In this document: piece by piece, positions 38,512-47,274 of the stretch | How positions within the stretch are numbered: the first letter of the stretch is position 1 | Layout: the number at the start of each line of letters is the position of its first letter | Assembly (NCBI GenBank): GCA_028292405.1 | Contig: JAQGMJ010000028.1 | Coordinates: 145,962-209,961 of the forward strand | Reading direction: 5' to 3' | DNA: 64,000 nt | From: Betaproteobacteria bacterium | GTDB lineage: Bacteria > Pseudomonadota > Gammaproteobacteria > Burkholderiales > JAEUOS01 | Position numbers and translations under genes: made by a program | Notes under the pieces: generated by a model | Database searches by the model: none | The model's input: only the letters and a program-made list of their open reading frames with translations | What the model was told of the DNA's origin: nothing

Positions 38512-38535
38512 GGCCGGGAGGCTGTTTTCCCGGCC
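38512..38535. terminator. Hairpin between gntR and chrA
   Basis: GGCCGGGA pairs with TCCCGGCC across an 8-nt loop. In the minus direction no T-run follows, so it may be a weak terminator or an RNA structure at the head of the chrA message. Confidence 0.4.
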
Positions 38536-38616
38536 GCGCCATCATAACAGGAGCCGTCTGGCGCCGCCCTGCGCTTGCTCCACGCATCCGCTCGGCCGCC
38601 CCAGGCAAGCAGCCGA

Positions 38617-39363
38617 TCAGGCCTGCTGCACCCGCGCGGTATGCAGCATGTGCAGCGTGATCTTGCGCACTTCGGCCTTGCTGGCATCGATGTGGCTTTT
38701 CAGCAGCATCTGCGCCTCGTCGGCCTTGCGCAGCAGGATGGCCTTGAGGATGCGCGCGTGCTCGTTGTAGGTGGCGTCGATGCGCGCGTCCTGGGTGAAG
38801 TCGAGGCGGCGGATGATGCGGATGCGCTCGGTGAGGTCGTGGTGGATGCGCGCCATTTCCTGGTTGCCGGTGGCCAGCACCAGGGCGCCGTGGAACTGTT
38901 CGTCCAAGGCAGCGACGCCGCGGCCGTCGGTCAGGCGTTCCGGCTTGGGCACCAGCCAGGAATTTTTAAGATCATCCAGGGTGGCGCGCTCGTCCATTTC
39001 GCACAGGCGCTTGACGGCGGCCAGTTCGAGGATGACGCGCACGTCGTATAGGTCCTCGAACTGCTGGAAGTCGAAGGGGCGCACGCGCCAGCCGCTGCGG
39101 AACATCACTTCCAGGTAGCCCTCGCGCTCCAGCAGGTACAGCGCCTCTCGCACCGGGGTGCGGCTGACCTGCATGCGCCCGGCAATCTCCGCCTCGGTGA
39201 AGCGGTCGCCGGGGAGCAGGACGAAATCGAAAATCTCCTGCTTGACGCGCTCGAACACGCGCGCGGCGAGGTTGGAGTCCTTGCCCCGGGGTTCGGTCTT
39301 CGCTTCGGTTTTCGGCGTCGTCTTGGCTTTGTCGGTCGGACGTTTGGCTAGAGTAGTCGTCAT
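38617..39363 (-). CDS. GntR-family regulator, FCD type (atz locus)
   Basis: A 248-aa transcription factor. A Lys/Thr-rich lead of about 30 residues precedes the winged helix (VFERVKQEIFDFVLLPGDRF, recognition helix VSRTPVREALYLLEREGYLEV). The C-terminal FCD ligand domain has the expected metal-site His pattern (DEQFHGALVLATGN, IHHDLTERIRIIRR, EHARILKAI). It is a close paralogue of the GntR in the receptor-deaminase operon, sharing the LLPGDRF and SRTPVREALY segments. It follows atzE by 142 bp in the same direction. I infer it controls the atzFGE promoter through the TTGTATACAT site. Confidence 0.9.
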   Translation of the reverse strand: MTTTLAKRPTDKAKTTPKTEAKTEPRGKDSNLAARVFERVKQEIFDFVLLPGDRFTEAEIAGRMQVSRTPVREALYLLEREGYLEVMFRSGWRVRPFDFQQFEDLYDVRVILELAAVKRLCEMDERATLDDLKNSWLVPKPERLTDGRGVAALDEQFHGALVLATGNQEMARIHHDLTERIRIIRRLDFTQDARIDATYNEHARILKAILLRKADEAQMLLKSHIDASKAEVRKITLHMLHTARVQQA

Positions 39364-39505
39364 GTCCTGTTATACGTTCCCTGGGTTTGGTTGTCAGCTT
39401 GTGGTCACTTTGTAACCCGACTGTTTTCCTGCGCTTTTTTCGGGCCCGGCCGTTCCATGCGGCCCATTCTCTCACCTAAGACAACTCGTCCTTTCTTATA
39501 TGTGA

Positions 39506-40891
39506 CTAAAGCTGCGCCACCGGCGCGCTGGCTACGCCGGCCAGCTCCAGCGCCGCCGCCACCCGCAGCGCATCGGCTTCGCGCCAGGGCTTGGCGATCA
39601 CCTGCAGGCCGATCGGCAGCGGCCCCAGGCCGTGCACCGGCACGGCGACGATCGGCAGGCCGATGAAGGACAGCGGTTGCGTCAAAATGCCCATCGAAGG
39701 CCGCGCCGGCAGTTGCTTGCCGTTGAGTTCGAAGGTGTCGGCGCCGACCGGGGTGGCTGCCACCGGCGTGGCCGGGGCGATGATCACGTCGGTGTCGGCG
39801 AATGCGCGCATCACCGCGTGGTAGAACCACAGGCGAAAGCGCTGCGCCTGTACGTACCACTGCACCGGCGTCAGGGCGTTGGCGAGAAAACGGTCGCGGA
39901 TGGCCGGGTCGAAGTCGTCAGGACGGCTGCGCAGGTCGGCCAGGTGCAGGTTGCTGCCCTCCGAGGCGGTGATGACAAAGGCGGCGGCGCGGGCGCGCTG
40001 CGCTTCGGGCAGGATGATTTCGCGGCTAACGTTGAGCGCCTTGGCGGCGGCGGCGACCGCGGCCAAAGCCTGCGGCCCGGCGTTCTCCCTGAAGTAGCCG
40101 CTGGCCACGGCCACGCGCAGGTTGCCCAGGCCTTCCTTGAGCAATTGCTGGGTCGGCTCCATGGCGCGGCGCGCCTGCGCGTAGTCACGCGTGTCCTGGC
40201 CTTGCAGGGCGTCGTAGACGGCGGCCAGGTCGGCGGCGCTGCGGGCGAAGGGGCCGACATGGTCCAGGCTGCAGGTGAAGGGGTAGGAGCCGCGGCGCGA
40301 CAGCCGGCCGTAGGTGGGCTTGATGCCGAAGATGCCGCACAGCGAGGAAGGCACGCGGATCGAGCCGTTGGTGTCGGTGCCGAGCGTCAGCGGCACCATG
40401 CCGGCGGCCACTGCCGCGCCGGAACCGCCAGAGGAGCCGCCGGCCACGCGCGTCAGGTCGTGCGGGTTGCGGGCGGTGCCGTAGTGGGCGTTTTCGGTGG
40501 TGAAGCCGAAGGCGTACTCGTCCATGTTGAGCGCGCCCTGCAGCACGGCGCCGGCGCCGCTCATGCGCGCCACCAGGGCGGAGTCTTCCTTGGCCGGCGG
40601 CAGGTCGCGGTTGATTTTCGAGCCGGCGACGGTGGTGAGGCTCTCGATGTCGAACAGGTTTTTCGCGGCGTAGGGCACGCCGGCCAAAGGCGGCAGCGGG
40701 TGGCCCGCGGCGCGCGCGTTGTCGATGGCGCGCGCTTCGGCCAGCGCGCGTTCGCGGGTGACGGCGGTGAAGGCGTGGATCTTGCCATCGAGGGCATCGA
40801 TGGTTTTCAGCGCAGCCTCGGCAGCCTCGACTGCCGAGATGCGGCCGGCGCCGATGGCCGCGGCGATGCCCAGTGCGTCCATGGATTTCAT
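39506..40891 (-). CDS. atzE: 1-carboxybiuret hydrolase catalytic subunit (AtzE-type amidase)
   Basis: A 461-aa amidase-signature enzyme. The Ser-cisSer-Lys triad is visible: Lys in PYAAKNLFD (about residue 77), the Gly/Ser-rich loop GGSSGGSGAAVAAGMVPL, and LGTDTNGSIRVPSSLCGIFGIKPT. The ATG of MKSMDALG overlaps the preceding stop (ATGA). GatA of tRNA amidotransferase has the same fold, but there is no GatB or canonical GatC here. The small DUF4089 gene directly upstream and atzF beyond it point to AtzE, which removes ammonia from 1-carboxybiuret in cyanuric acid breakdown. A related cyclic-ureide amide could also be the substrate. Confidence 0.85.
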   Translation of the reverse strand: MKSMDALGIAAAIGAGRISAVEAAEAALKTIDALDGKIHAFTAVTRERALAEARAIDNARAAGHPLPPLAGVPYAAKNLFDIESLTTVAGSKINRDLPPAKEDSALVARMSGAGAVLQGALNMDEYAFGFTTENAHYGTARNPHDLTRVAGGSSGGSGAAVAAGMVPLTLGTDTNGSIRVPSSLCGIFGIKPTYGRLSRRGSYPFTCSLDHVGPFARSAADLAAVYDALQGQDTRDYAQARRAMEPTQQLLKEGLGNLRVAVASGYFRENAGPQALAAVAAAAKALNVSREIILPEAQRARAAAFVITASEGSNLHLADLRSRPDDFDPAIRDRFLANALTPVQWYVQAQRFRLWFYHAVMRAFADTDVIIAPATPVAATPVGADTFELNGKQLPARPSMGILTQPLSFIGLPIVAVPVHGLGPLPIGLQVIAKPWREADALRVAAALELAGVASAPVAQL

Positions 40892-41076
40892 ACGCCGGGC
40901 TTCCACAGCGGCGCCGGCTCGTCTTCGGGCGTCAGCGGGAATTCATTGACCAACGCGGCGAGTTGCGCGAGGCGGGTGAAGTTTTCCAGCACGCCGGGGC
41001 GGTGCGCGGCGCTCACCGGCAACTCCAGCGCGGCGCTGGCGGCATCGACGTATTTCTCTATTTGGTCCGGAGTCAT
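40888..41076 (-). CDS. atzG: AtzG-like small subunit (DUF4089)
   Basis: A 62-aa protein, MTPDQIEKYVDAASAALELPV..., close in size to AtzG, the small partner that wraps and stabilises AtzE much as GatC does GatA. It carries the helix-linker pattern VLENFTRLAQLAALVNEFPL and a short C-terminal tail (PLWKPGV). It is not listed with this start in the ORF track. AAGG precedes the ATG. The start of atzE overlaps its stop, and it begins 22 nt after atzF ends, fixing the order atzF-atzG-atzE. Confidence 0.82.
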   Translation of the reverse strand: MTPDQIEKYVDAASAALELPVSAAHRPGVLENFTRLAQLAALVNEFPLTPEDEPAPLWKPGV

Positions 41077-41098
41077 GTTGCCTTGGTGCTTGAATACA

Positions 41099-42904
41099 TC
41101 AGGCCTTCGCCAGGCTGGCGAGATACGCGCGCCAGCCGCCGAAGGAGGAAATGTCAGTCGCGCCGGCCGCGGCGATGCCTTCGCAGACGAAGCCCTTGAC
41201 CCAGGCGCCGTCCTGCAATTGCACCGAGCCGATGGCCAGCGGCGGCGGCACTTCGGCGACAAAGGCGCCGAAGCTCTCCAGCGGCACGTCCCATAGCTCA
41301 AGCGCGATGGAAGCGCCGCCGTCGGCGCGCAGCATGCCCGGCTTGGGCGGCACCGTGCCCGGCAGGGCATAGAGGCGATAGGCCGGCGCGCTTAGCGCTT
41401 CGCCGGCGAAGCGCGCGCCGCGCGTGGTGAGCTGGTGGTTCAGCGGCAGGCCGCGGAGGTGGGCGCCGACTACTGCGATGCGAGCGTGGCCGGGGGCAGG
41501 CGGCGCAAGCGCCGATGTATCTTGCGCGGGCAGTTCCAGCCCGGTGGCGCCGAGCGGCAGGCCGGTGTCGTGCTGCCAGCGGTCGGCGAAGCCGACTAGG
41601 GCTTCGTCGTACCAGGCCGGCGCGATCAGGGTGATGCCGAAGGGCAGGCCATCATTGCGCATGGCGGCGGGCACGGCGATGGCGCAGAGGTCGAGCAGGT
41701 TGACGAAATTGGTGTAGGTGCCGAGGTGGCTGTTTTTCACCACCGGGTCGTCGTTCACTTCCTTGATGGTGTAGATGGTCGGCGCGCTGGGCACCAGCAG
41801 GGCGTCGATGTCTTTCCACACCGGGGCGGTCATGCGGCGCAATTCCTCGCGGCGGTAGTAGGCCTTGAAGGCATCGACCGCGCTGTAGGCGGTGGCGCCG
41901 GCGATCACCTCGCGCACCACCGGGTGGACGATCTCCGGGCGCTCGCGCATTACCGTTTCGATGGCGGCGTAGCGCTCGGCCACCCAGGGGCCGTCGTAGA
42001 GCAGCGCCGCGGTGGCGAGGAAAGGGGAGAGGTCGATGGAGCTGATCACCGCGCCCATGCGCTGCGCCCGCTCGACCGCCTGCTCGAACACGCGCTGCTG
42101 CTCGGCGTCGCCGAAAAATTCGAGCTGCGCGGGAATGCCCAGGCGCGGCGCGGCGCCGAGTGTCGCCGCGCCGGCGGCGGGGTGACGCGAATAGGTGTCG
42201 CCGGGGTCGAAGCCGCTGGCGGCGGCCAGCACTTGCGCGCCATCGGCGGCGGTGAGCGCGAAAATCGAAACACAGTCGAGCGAGCGGCAGGCCGGCAGCA
42301 TGCCGCGCGCCGACAGCCGCCCCACCGTCGGCTTGATGCCGACAATATTGTTGAAGCCCGCCGGGATACGGCCGGACCCGGCAGTATCTGTTCCCAAGGC
42401 AAAGCTCACCAGGCCGCGCGCCACCACCGAGGCGGAGCCGGAGCTGGAGCCGCCGGAGATGTACTCCGGCTTGAAGCTGTTTTTCACCGCGCCGTAGGGC
42501 GAGCGGGTACCGACCAGGCCGGTGGCGAACTGGTCGAGATTGGTCTTGCCGACGAGGATGGCGCCGGCGTCGACCAGGCGCTGCACCACCGCTGCGCTCT
42601 CGACCGGCATGAAGGCGAATTCCTTGCAGGCAGCCGTGGTGTGCATGCCGGCGTAGTCGATGTTGTCCTTGATCGCGAAGGGAACGCCGTAGAGCGGCAG
42701 GCCGGCGAGCGAGCCGCCTGCTGTGGCGCGGCGCTGCTCCAGCATTGCCACCTGGGCGGCGATGCCGGCGGCCGAGACGCGGGAGATCCAGGCGTTGTCC
42801 TCGCCGGCGGCGTCGCAGCGCGCCAGCACTTCTTGCATTGCCGTGGCGGGAGTGAGGGAGCCCGCAAGGTATTGCCGGCGCAGGGACGAAATCAGCAGGT
42901 TCAC
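41099..42904 (-). CDS. atzF: Allophanate hydrolase (AtzF-type)
   Basis: A 601-aa enzyme, nearly the length of AtzF from Pseudomonas sp. ADP. The N-terminal amidase domain has the catalytic Lys in PFAIKDNIDY, the serine loop ISGGSSSGSASVVARG and FALGTDTAGSGRIPAGFNNIVGIKP (short segment of the signature). The C-terminal domain (about 450-601, from HARIAVVGAHLRGLPLNHQL) is the allophanate-hydrolase-specific region that completes decarboxylation. I place the start at GTG (MNLLISS) with AAAGG upstream, because the extra 19 codons in the track cover the promoter. It splits allophanate to CO2 and ammonia, the last step of cyanuric acid, biuret or urea use. A sigma-54 promoter lies directly upstream. 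Confidence 0.92.
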   Translation of the reverse strand: MNLLISSLRRQYLAGSLTPATAMQEVLARCDAAGEDNAWISRVSAAGIAAQVAMLEQRRATAGGSLAGLPLYGVPFAIKDNIDYAGMHTTAACKEFAFMPVESAAVVQRLVDAGAILVGKTNLDQFATGLVGTRSPYGAVKNSFKPEYISGGSSSGSASVVARGLVSFALGTDTAGSGRIPAGFNNIVGIKPTVGRLSARGMLPACRSLDCVSIFALTAADGAQVLAAASGFDPGDTYSRHPAAGAATLGAAPRLGIPAQLEFFGDAEQQRVFEQAVERAQRMGAVISSIDLSPFLATAALLYDGPWVAERYAAIETVMRERPEIVHPVVREVIAGATAYSAVDAFKAYYRREELRRMTAPVWKDIDALLVPSAPTIYTIKEVNDDPVVKNSHLGTYTNFVNLLDLCAIAVPAAMRNDGLPFGITLIAPAWYDEALVGFADRWQHDTGLPLGATGLELPAQDTSALAPPAPGHARIAVVGAHLRGLPLNHQLTTRGARFAGEALSAPAYRLYALPGTVPPKPGMLRADGGASIALELWDVPLESFGAFVAEVPPPLAIGSVQLQDGAWVKGFVCEGIAAAGATDISSFGGWRAYLASLAKA

Positions 42905-42919
42905 GAAGCAAAAACCTTT

Positions 42920-42929
42920 ATGTATACAA
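42920..42929 (-). promoter_or_regulatory. Candidate GntR operator TTGTATACAT at atzF transcript start
   Basis: The minus-strand 10-mer TTGTATACAT, with palindromic core TGTATACA, spans the predicted start of transcription of atzF. The same 10-mer occurs upstream of the PrpD operon. FCD-type GntR proteins commonly bind TNGT..ACNA sites of this kind. Confidence 0.6.
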
Positions 42930-42939
42930 GATAGTTTAC

Positions 42940-42954
42940 GCAATCCCCATGCCA
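42940..42954 (-). promoter_or_regulatory. Sigma-54 promoter for atzFGE
   Basis: Minus strand TGGCAT-GGGGA-TTGC, with exact GG-N10-GC spacing. The predicted start site is near 42,929, about 25 nt before the GTG of atzF. It is a 14-of-15 match to the promoter of the VOC/ABC operon. Confidence 0.78.
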
Positions 42955-43079
42955 AAACCAATCAAATGTTCAATGCCCCGGCCGGGATTGGCCACGGAAC
43001 CCGCGCGGCTGACAGTGGTTTGCAAGAAGAAAGCCACGTGGAGGCGAATCGCTGCCCCTAGAGGCAAAACAAAGCGCTT

Positions 43080-43137
43080 GTGCGCGTTTGCGTGCGCTTT
43101 ATGTCGCGCATCGCACCATGCACCGACCATTCGCACC
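43080..43137. promoter_or_regulatory. Cluster of NtrC-like half-sites between divergent sigma-54 promoters
   Basis: Two GTGC (43,080; 43,092) and three GCACC or GCAC half-sites (43,113; 43,120; 43,133) are packed in 58 bp, 100-185 bp from both divergent sigma-54 promoters, the normal range for an enhancer. No full TGCACC-N5-GGTGCA site is present, so activator identity is inferred. Confidence 0.4.
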
Positions 43138-43233
43138 AACATGGGGCGGGCGACTTCAATGCACGCAAAACCGGCGCGGACGCGGCATCAGCCGCCCATC
43201 TAGGATGCCAGATAGAATCCCAGTTGAACGGCT

Positions 43234-43248
43234 TGGCACTTTTGTTGC
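43234..43248 (+). promoter_or_regulatory. Sigma-54 promoter for receptor-deaminase operon
   Basis: TGGCAC-TTTTG-TTGC is a perfect match to the -24/-12 consensus, including a T-rich spacer. The predicted start is near 43,259, about 27 nt before the receptor ATG. Confidence 0.82.
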
Positions 43249-43285
43249 TCATCTCATGGGTCCGGCCAACCTGGGGAACCGTTCA

Positions 43286-44311
43286 ATGAAAATCCTGCCT
43301 CGCATCCTCGCCTGCCTGCTGCTGGCCGCCTGCGCCGCCACCGCGCAGGCGCAAAGTGCCGCCCCGACCAAAATCAAGTTCGTGCTCGACTGGAAATTCC
43401 AGGGCCTGCACGCCTGGTTCATCACTGCGGCCGAGAAAGGCTATTTCGCGCAGGAAGGGCTGGACGTGACCATCGACTCCGGCGACGGCTCAGCCGCCGC
43501 CGTGACCAAGGTGGCCACCGGCGCCTATGACGCGGGCTTCGGCGACATGAGCGCGATCATCCAGGTAGCGGCGACCTCGCCCGCCACCGCGCCGGTGGGC
43601 GTGTTCATGCTGTACAACCGTTCGCCCTTCGTCATCGTCTCGAAGAAGGACCACAACATCCTCAAGCCGAAAGACCTTGAGGGCAAGCTGCTGGGCAGCC
43701 CGGCCAACGGCGCCACCTACAAGCTGTTTCCCGCCTTCGCCAAGGCGGCGGGCATCGACGCCTCCAAGGTGAGGACCACCAACATCGCGGCCAACCTGCA
43801 GGAAACCATGCTGGTGCGCGGCGAGGTGGATTTTCTCGCCGCCTTTGTCAACACCATCTGGTTTTCCTTGAAGCCGCTGAAGGTGGACCCGGAGAAGGAC
43901 CTGAACCTGATCTACTTTGCCGACTACGGCATCGACCTGTACAGTAATGGCGTGCTGGTGTCGCAAAACCTGATCAAGAACAACCCGAACGCCGTCAAGG
44001 GCCTGGTGCGGGCGATCAACCGCGCGATGACCGATGTGCTGGCCAATCCGGATGCGGCGATCGAAGCAGTAGCCAAGCGCGATCCGCTGATCGACAAGGC
44101 CCTGGAGAAGGAACGCCTGCTGATGACTTACAAACTACTGATTGCCACGCCGGAAGCAAAGGAGCTGGGCATCGGCGACGTCAAGGACGAGCGCATGGCG
44201 CGCTCGATCAAGACGGTGGCCGAGGTCTACGGCCTGGCGACGCCGCCTAAACCGCAGGACGTGTTTTCGCGCGCCTTCCTGCCGCCGAAGGCGGAACGGA
44301 TGGTGCGCTGA
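43286..44311 (+). CDS. NMT1/THI5-like ABC substrate-binding protein (no own permease nearby)
   Basis: A 341-aa periplasmic receptor with signal peptide (ILACLLLAACAATAQA; the Cys might be lipidated, but an AQA-QS cut looks better). The opening KIKFVLDWKFQGLHAWFITAAEKGYF matches the NMT1/THI5 family that binds pyrimidine-like and other small ring compounds. The ATG lies at a proper distance from a perfect sigma-54 promoter. Its stop overlaps the deaminase start (TGATG). No ATPase or permease gene follows, so it may share the TauBC-like pair at 20.5-22.1 kb or one elsewhere. Candidate ligand: the heterocycle processed by the enzymes downstream. Confidence 0.9.
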   Translation: MKILPRILACLLLAACAATAQAQSAAPTKIKFVLDWKFQGLHAWFITAAEKGYFAQEGLDVTIDSGDGSAAAVTKVATGAYDAGFGDMSAIIQVAATSPATAPVGVFMLYNRSPFVIVSKKDHNILKPKDLEGKLLGSPANGATYKLFPAFAKAAGIDASKVRTTNIAANLQETMLVRGEVDFLAAFVNTIWFSLKPLKVDPEKDLNLIYFADYGIDLYSNGVLVSQNLIKNNPNAVKGLVRAINRAMTDVLANPDAAIEAVAKRDPLIDKALEKERLLMTYKLLIATPEAKELGIGDVKDERMARSIKTVAEVYGLATPPKPQDVFSRAFLPPKAERMVR

Positions 44312-45657
44312 TGGCAAGTTTGCTGATCAAGGGGGCGCTGGGCGCGTTGACGGGTGAAGCATCGCCGGCGGCGCGGCTGCCGGCCGTGGATGTGCGGGTG
44401 GCCGGCGGGCTGATCGAGGAGATCGCGCCGGCTTTGCAAGCACGCCCCGGTGAGAGCGTGCTCAATGCCGACGGCTGCGTGCTTTATCCAGGCCTGGTAA
44501 ACACGCACCATCATATGTTCCAGAGCCTGCTCAAGGGCGTGCCCGCGGGCATCAACGAGGGCCTGGGGCTGTGGCTGCGCGGCGTGCATTTGCCGCGCCT
44601 GCCGATTTTCGACGAGGAGATGGTGCGCGTGGGCGCGACCCTGGCACTGGTGCAAATGGCGCTTTCGGGCGCCACCACGGTGGCCGACCATTACTATTTG
44701 CATCATGCTGGCGCGGCGGGCGTGCTGTTCGAGGCGGCCGAGCAACTGGGCTTGCGCCTGGTGCTGTGCCGCGGCGCGGTGACGGTGAAGAGCGCCAATC
44801 CGGACTACCCGGACATCGTGCCGCCGGTGAGCTTCGATGCAATGTTGCGCGATATCGACGACCTGGCGGCGCGCTACCACGACCCGTCTGCCGATTCGCG
44901 GCGCCGGGTGGCGGTGGCGCCGCTGACGCCGACCTATTCGGTAACGCCGGCCGAACTCACGGAACTGGCTCGCTTTGCCCGCGCCAAGGGGCTGCGCATG
45001 CACACCCATCTTTCCGAGACGCTGGACTACATCAGCTATACGCGCGAGAAGCACGATTGCCTGCCGGTGCAGTTCATGGCGGAGCACGAGTGGCTGGGGC
45101 GCGACGTCTGGCTGGCGCACATGGTGCATCTGGCGCCGGAGGAAGTCGCGATGGTCGCGGCCAGCGGCACCGGCATCGCCCATTGCCCCACCAGCAACGC
45201 GCGCCTGGGCAGCGGCATCGCGCCCCTGCCCGCTTATACGCAGGCGGGCGTTTCGGTGTCGCTGGGTGTCGATGGCCCAGCCTGCAGCGAGGCCAGCCAC
45301 ATGCTGGACGAGGCGCGCATGGCCTGGCTGATCCATCGCGCGGCCAGCGGGCCGAAGAGCACCACGGTGGAAAACATCGTGCACGCGGCGACCCGCGCCG
45401 GTGCAGTCAATCTCGGCCTCGACAATGTCGGGTTGCTGAAACCCGGCATGGCTGCCGACCTGGTGGCTTTCGAACTCGAAGGGCCGGCTTACTGGGGCCA
45501 GCACGACGCGCTGGCCGCTCCTCTGATCACCGGGCATGCGCGGGTACGGCATTCGCTGGTGGGCGGCCGCGCGGTGGTGCGCGATGGCCTGCTTCCTGCA
45601 ATCGACCTGGAGAAGTTGCGCCACGACGCCGCCGCGGCGGTAGCGAAACTGCACTGA
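44311..45657 (+). CDS. TRZ/ATZ-family amidohydrolase (deaminase; 8-oxoguanine deaminase/AtzB-like)
   Basis: A 448-aa metal-dependent aminohydrolase of the amidohydrolase superfamily. Metal and catalytic residues appear in order: NTHHHMFQSLLKG (about residue 68), HTHLSETLDYI (about 230), WLAHMVHL (about 270) and LGVDGPACSEASHM (about 320). The mononuclear-metal pattern matches hydroxyatrazine/8-oxoguanine/guanine-type deaminases that release ammonia from a ring amine. In an s-triazine setting it could convert ammeline or ammelide towards cyanuric acid; 8-oxoguanine to urate is an alternative. It is translationally coupled to the receptor upstream. The substrate is inferred, the family is firm. 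Confidence 0.87.
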   Translation: MASLLIKGALGALTGEASPAARLPAVDVRVAGGLIEEIAPALQARPGESVLNADGCVLYPGLVNTHHHMFQSLLKGVPAGINEGLGLWLRGVHLPRLPIFDEEMVRVGATLALVQMALSGATTVADHYYLHHAGAAGVLFEAAEQLGLRLVLCRGAVTVKSANPDYPDIVPPVSFDAMLRDIDDLAARYHDPSADSRRRVAVAPLTPTYSVTPAELTELARFARAKGLRMHTHLSETLDYISYTREKHDCLPVQFMAEHEWLGRDVWLAHMVHLAPEEVAMVAASGTGIAHCPTSNARLGSGIAPLPAYTQAGVSVSLGVDGPACSEASHMLDEARMAWLIHRAASGPKSTTVENIVHAATRAGAVNLGLDNVGLLKPGMAADLVAFELEGPAYWGQHDALAAPLITGHARVRHSLVGGRAVVRDGLLPAIDLEKLRHDAAAAVAKLH

Positions 45658-45716
45658 GCCCATACCGGCGCCATATCGAACCTGCCTTGCCCTCCTCCAC
45701 CGCCCACTCCCCCTCC

Positions 45717-46451
45717 ATGCCCGCCACTCCCCTTCACGCCCAGCGCCCGCGCGCCGTGTCCGCCCCGCGCCGCTCCCTGGCCGATGCGATCTACGAGCAG
45801 CTCAAGTCCGAGGTGTTCGACTTCCGCCTGCTGCCGGGCGACCGCTTTTCCGAGTCCGAACTCGCCGAGCGCCTGCACGTGAGCCGCACGCCGGTGCGCG
45901 AGGCGCTCTACCGGATGGAGCGCGAAGGCTATATGGAGGTGCATTTCAAGAGCGGCTGGAGCATCTGCCAGATCGACTTCGCCCAGTTCGAGAATCTCTA
46001 TGACTTGCGGCTGATCCTCGAATCCGAGGCGGTACGGCGCATCTGCCAGATGCCGGAAAACACCGAGCTGCAGCGCCTGGCGCAGCTCTGGCTGGTGGCG
46101 CCGGAGGAGCGCGTGCACGACAGCGCGCGCATCTCGAAAATGGACGAGAGCTTTCACTCGACGCTGGTGGAAATCGCCGGCAACCCGGAGATCAGCCGGG
46201 TGCACCACGAGATCACCGAGCGGGTGCGGATCATCCGCCGGCTGGGGTTTTCCGGGCCGGAGCGGGTCGGCAAGTCGTACGACGAGCACGGCGCGATTCT
46301 CAAATACATTTTGCGCAACCGCGCCGACCAGGCGGTGATGCTGCTGAAAAGCCACATCGAGCTTTCCAAGGCGCAAGCGCGCGAGATCACTCTGCACCAT
46401 CTTTCGGAGGCGCGCCAGCGTTTGCGTCCACGCAGGCTCAAGGTGGTGTGA
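45717..46451 (+). CDS. GntR-family regulator, FCD type (deaminase operon)
   Basis: A 244-aa regulator. The winged helix covers IYEQLKSEVFDFRLLPGDRF and the recognition helix VSRTPVREALYRMEREGYMEV; the FCD domain has DESFHSTLVEIAGN, VHHEITERVRIIRR and YDEHGAILKYI with metal-binding His. It is a close paralogue of the GntR beside atzE. The ATG start is a choice, since the frame is open further upstream; it begins 59 nt after the deaminase stop and the Arg/Pro-rich lead is not conserved. It probably regulates its own operon or the shared divergent region. Confidence 0.88.
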   Translation: MPATPLHAQRPRAVSAPRRSLADAIYEQLKSEVFDFRLLPGDRFSESELAERLHVSRTPVREALYRMEREGYMEVHFKSGWSICQIDFAQFENLYDLRLILESEAVRRICQMPENTELQRLAQLWLVAPEERVHDSARISKMDESFHSTLVEIAGNPEISRVHHEITERVRIIRRLGFSGPERVGKSYDEHGAILKYILRNRADQAVMLLKSHIELSKAQAREITLHHLSEARQRLRPRRLKVV

Positions 46452-46488
46452 ACGCATTCGCAACAACGCTTTCTTACCGGGGCAGCAC

Positions 46489-47274
46489 ATGAACCTGCAA
46501 GACAAAGTAGCCATCGTCACCGGCCCGGCCAAGGGCATGGGCACCGACATCACGCTTACCCTGGCGCGGGCCGGCGCCGACCTGGTGCTGGCCGGCCGCG
46601 ACATGGCGGCGATCGCGCCGGTGAAGGAGCAGGTGGCCGCGCTCGGTCGGCGCGTGATCGCGGTGGCCTGCGACGTCACCCGCGAGGAAGACGTGGCCGT
46701 GCTGGCGAAGGAGGCGCTGATGCATTTCGGGCGCATCGACATCCTGGTCAATTGCGCCGGCGGCACCGGCACCATCGAGAAACCCGGCCACGAGAACACG
46801 GTGGAAGAGTTCGAGCAGATCCTCGACCTCAACATGAAGGGCTGCTGGCTCACCATGCGCGCCGTGCTGCCGACCATGATCGCGCAGCGCTACGGCAAGA
46901 TCGTCAACGTCGGCGGCACCTTCGGCATGCGCGGGCGCTCCGGGCGCATGGCCTACAGCGCTTCCAAGTGGGGCCTGCGCGGCATTACCAAGAGTACCGC
47001 CATCGAGGTCGGCACGCACAACATCAACGTCAACTTCGTCGCTCCCGGCATGGTCGAGGGCGAGCGCTTCAACACCAAGGTGATGCCGGAGAAGGCGAAA
47101 AAGCTCGGGCTTTCGCTGGAAGATGCGCGCAAGACTTTCGAGGCCGAGTACGCGCTGCGGCGGATTTCCACCGGGCAGGACATTGCCAACGCGGTGCTGT
47201 TTCTTGCCAGCGACATGTCGCGGCAAATTACCGGCGTCGATCTCCCGGTCGATGGCGGCTGGGCTGCGCTGTAG
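46489..47274 (+). CDS. Short-chain dehydrogenase/reductase (SDR)
   Basis: A 261-aa classical SDR with TGPAKGMG (cofactor-binding TGxxxGxG, residues about 12-19), NCAGG in place of NNAG, and the catalytic YSASK with the upstream Ser replaced by GGTFGMRG (VNVGGTFG), so the usual catalytic Ser is not obvious. The C-terminus DLPVDGGWAAL is standard. It could oxidise or reduce an intermediate of the pathway; the substrate is unknown. It follows the GntR gene by 37 nt and is the last gene before a strong terminator. Confidence 0.88.
   Translation: MNLQDKVAIVTGPAKGMGTDITLTLARAGADLVLAGRDMAAIAPVKEQVAALGRRVIAVACDVTREEDVAVLAKEALMHFGRIDILVNCAGGTGTIEKPGHENTVEEFEQILDLNMKGCWLTMRAVLPTMIAQRYGKIVNVGGTFGMRGRSGRMAYSASKWGLRGITKSTAIEVGTHNINVNFVAPGMVEGERFNTKVMPEKAKKLGLSLEDARKTFEAEYALRRISTGQDIANAVLFLASDMSRQITGVDLPVDGGWAAL

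Noticed and set aside
39506-40891. GatA subunit of tRNA-dependent amidotransferase
   Set aside because: No GatB, and the small partner is DUF4089/AtzG-like rather than GatC; context with allophanate hydrolase favours AtzE.
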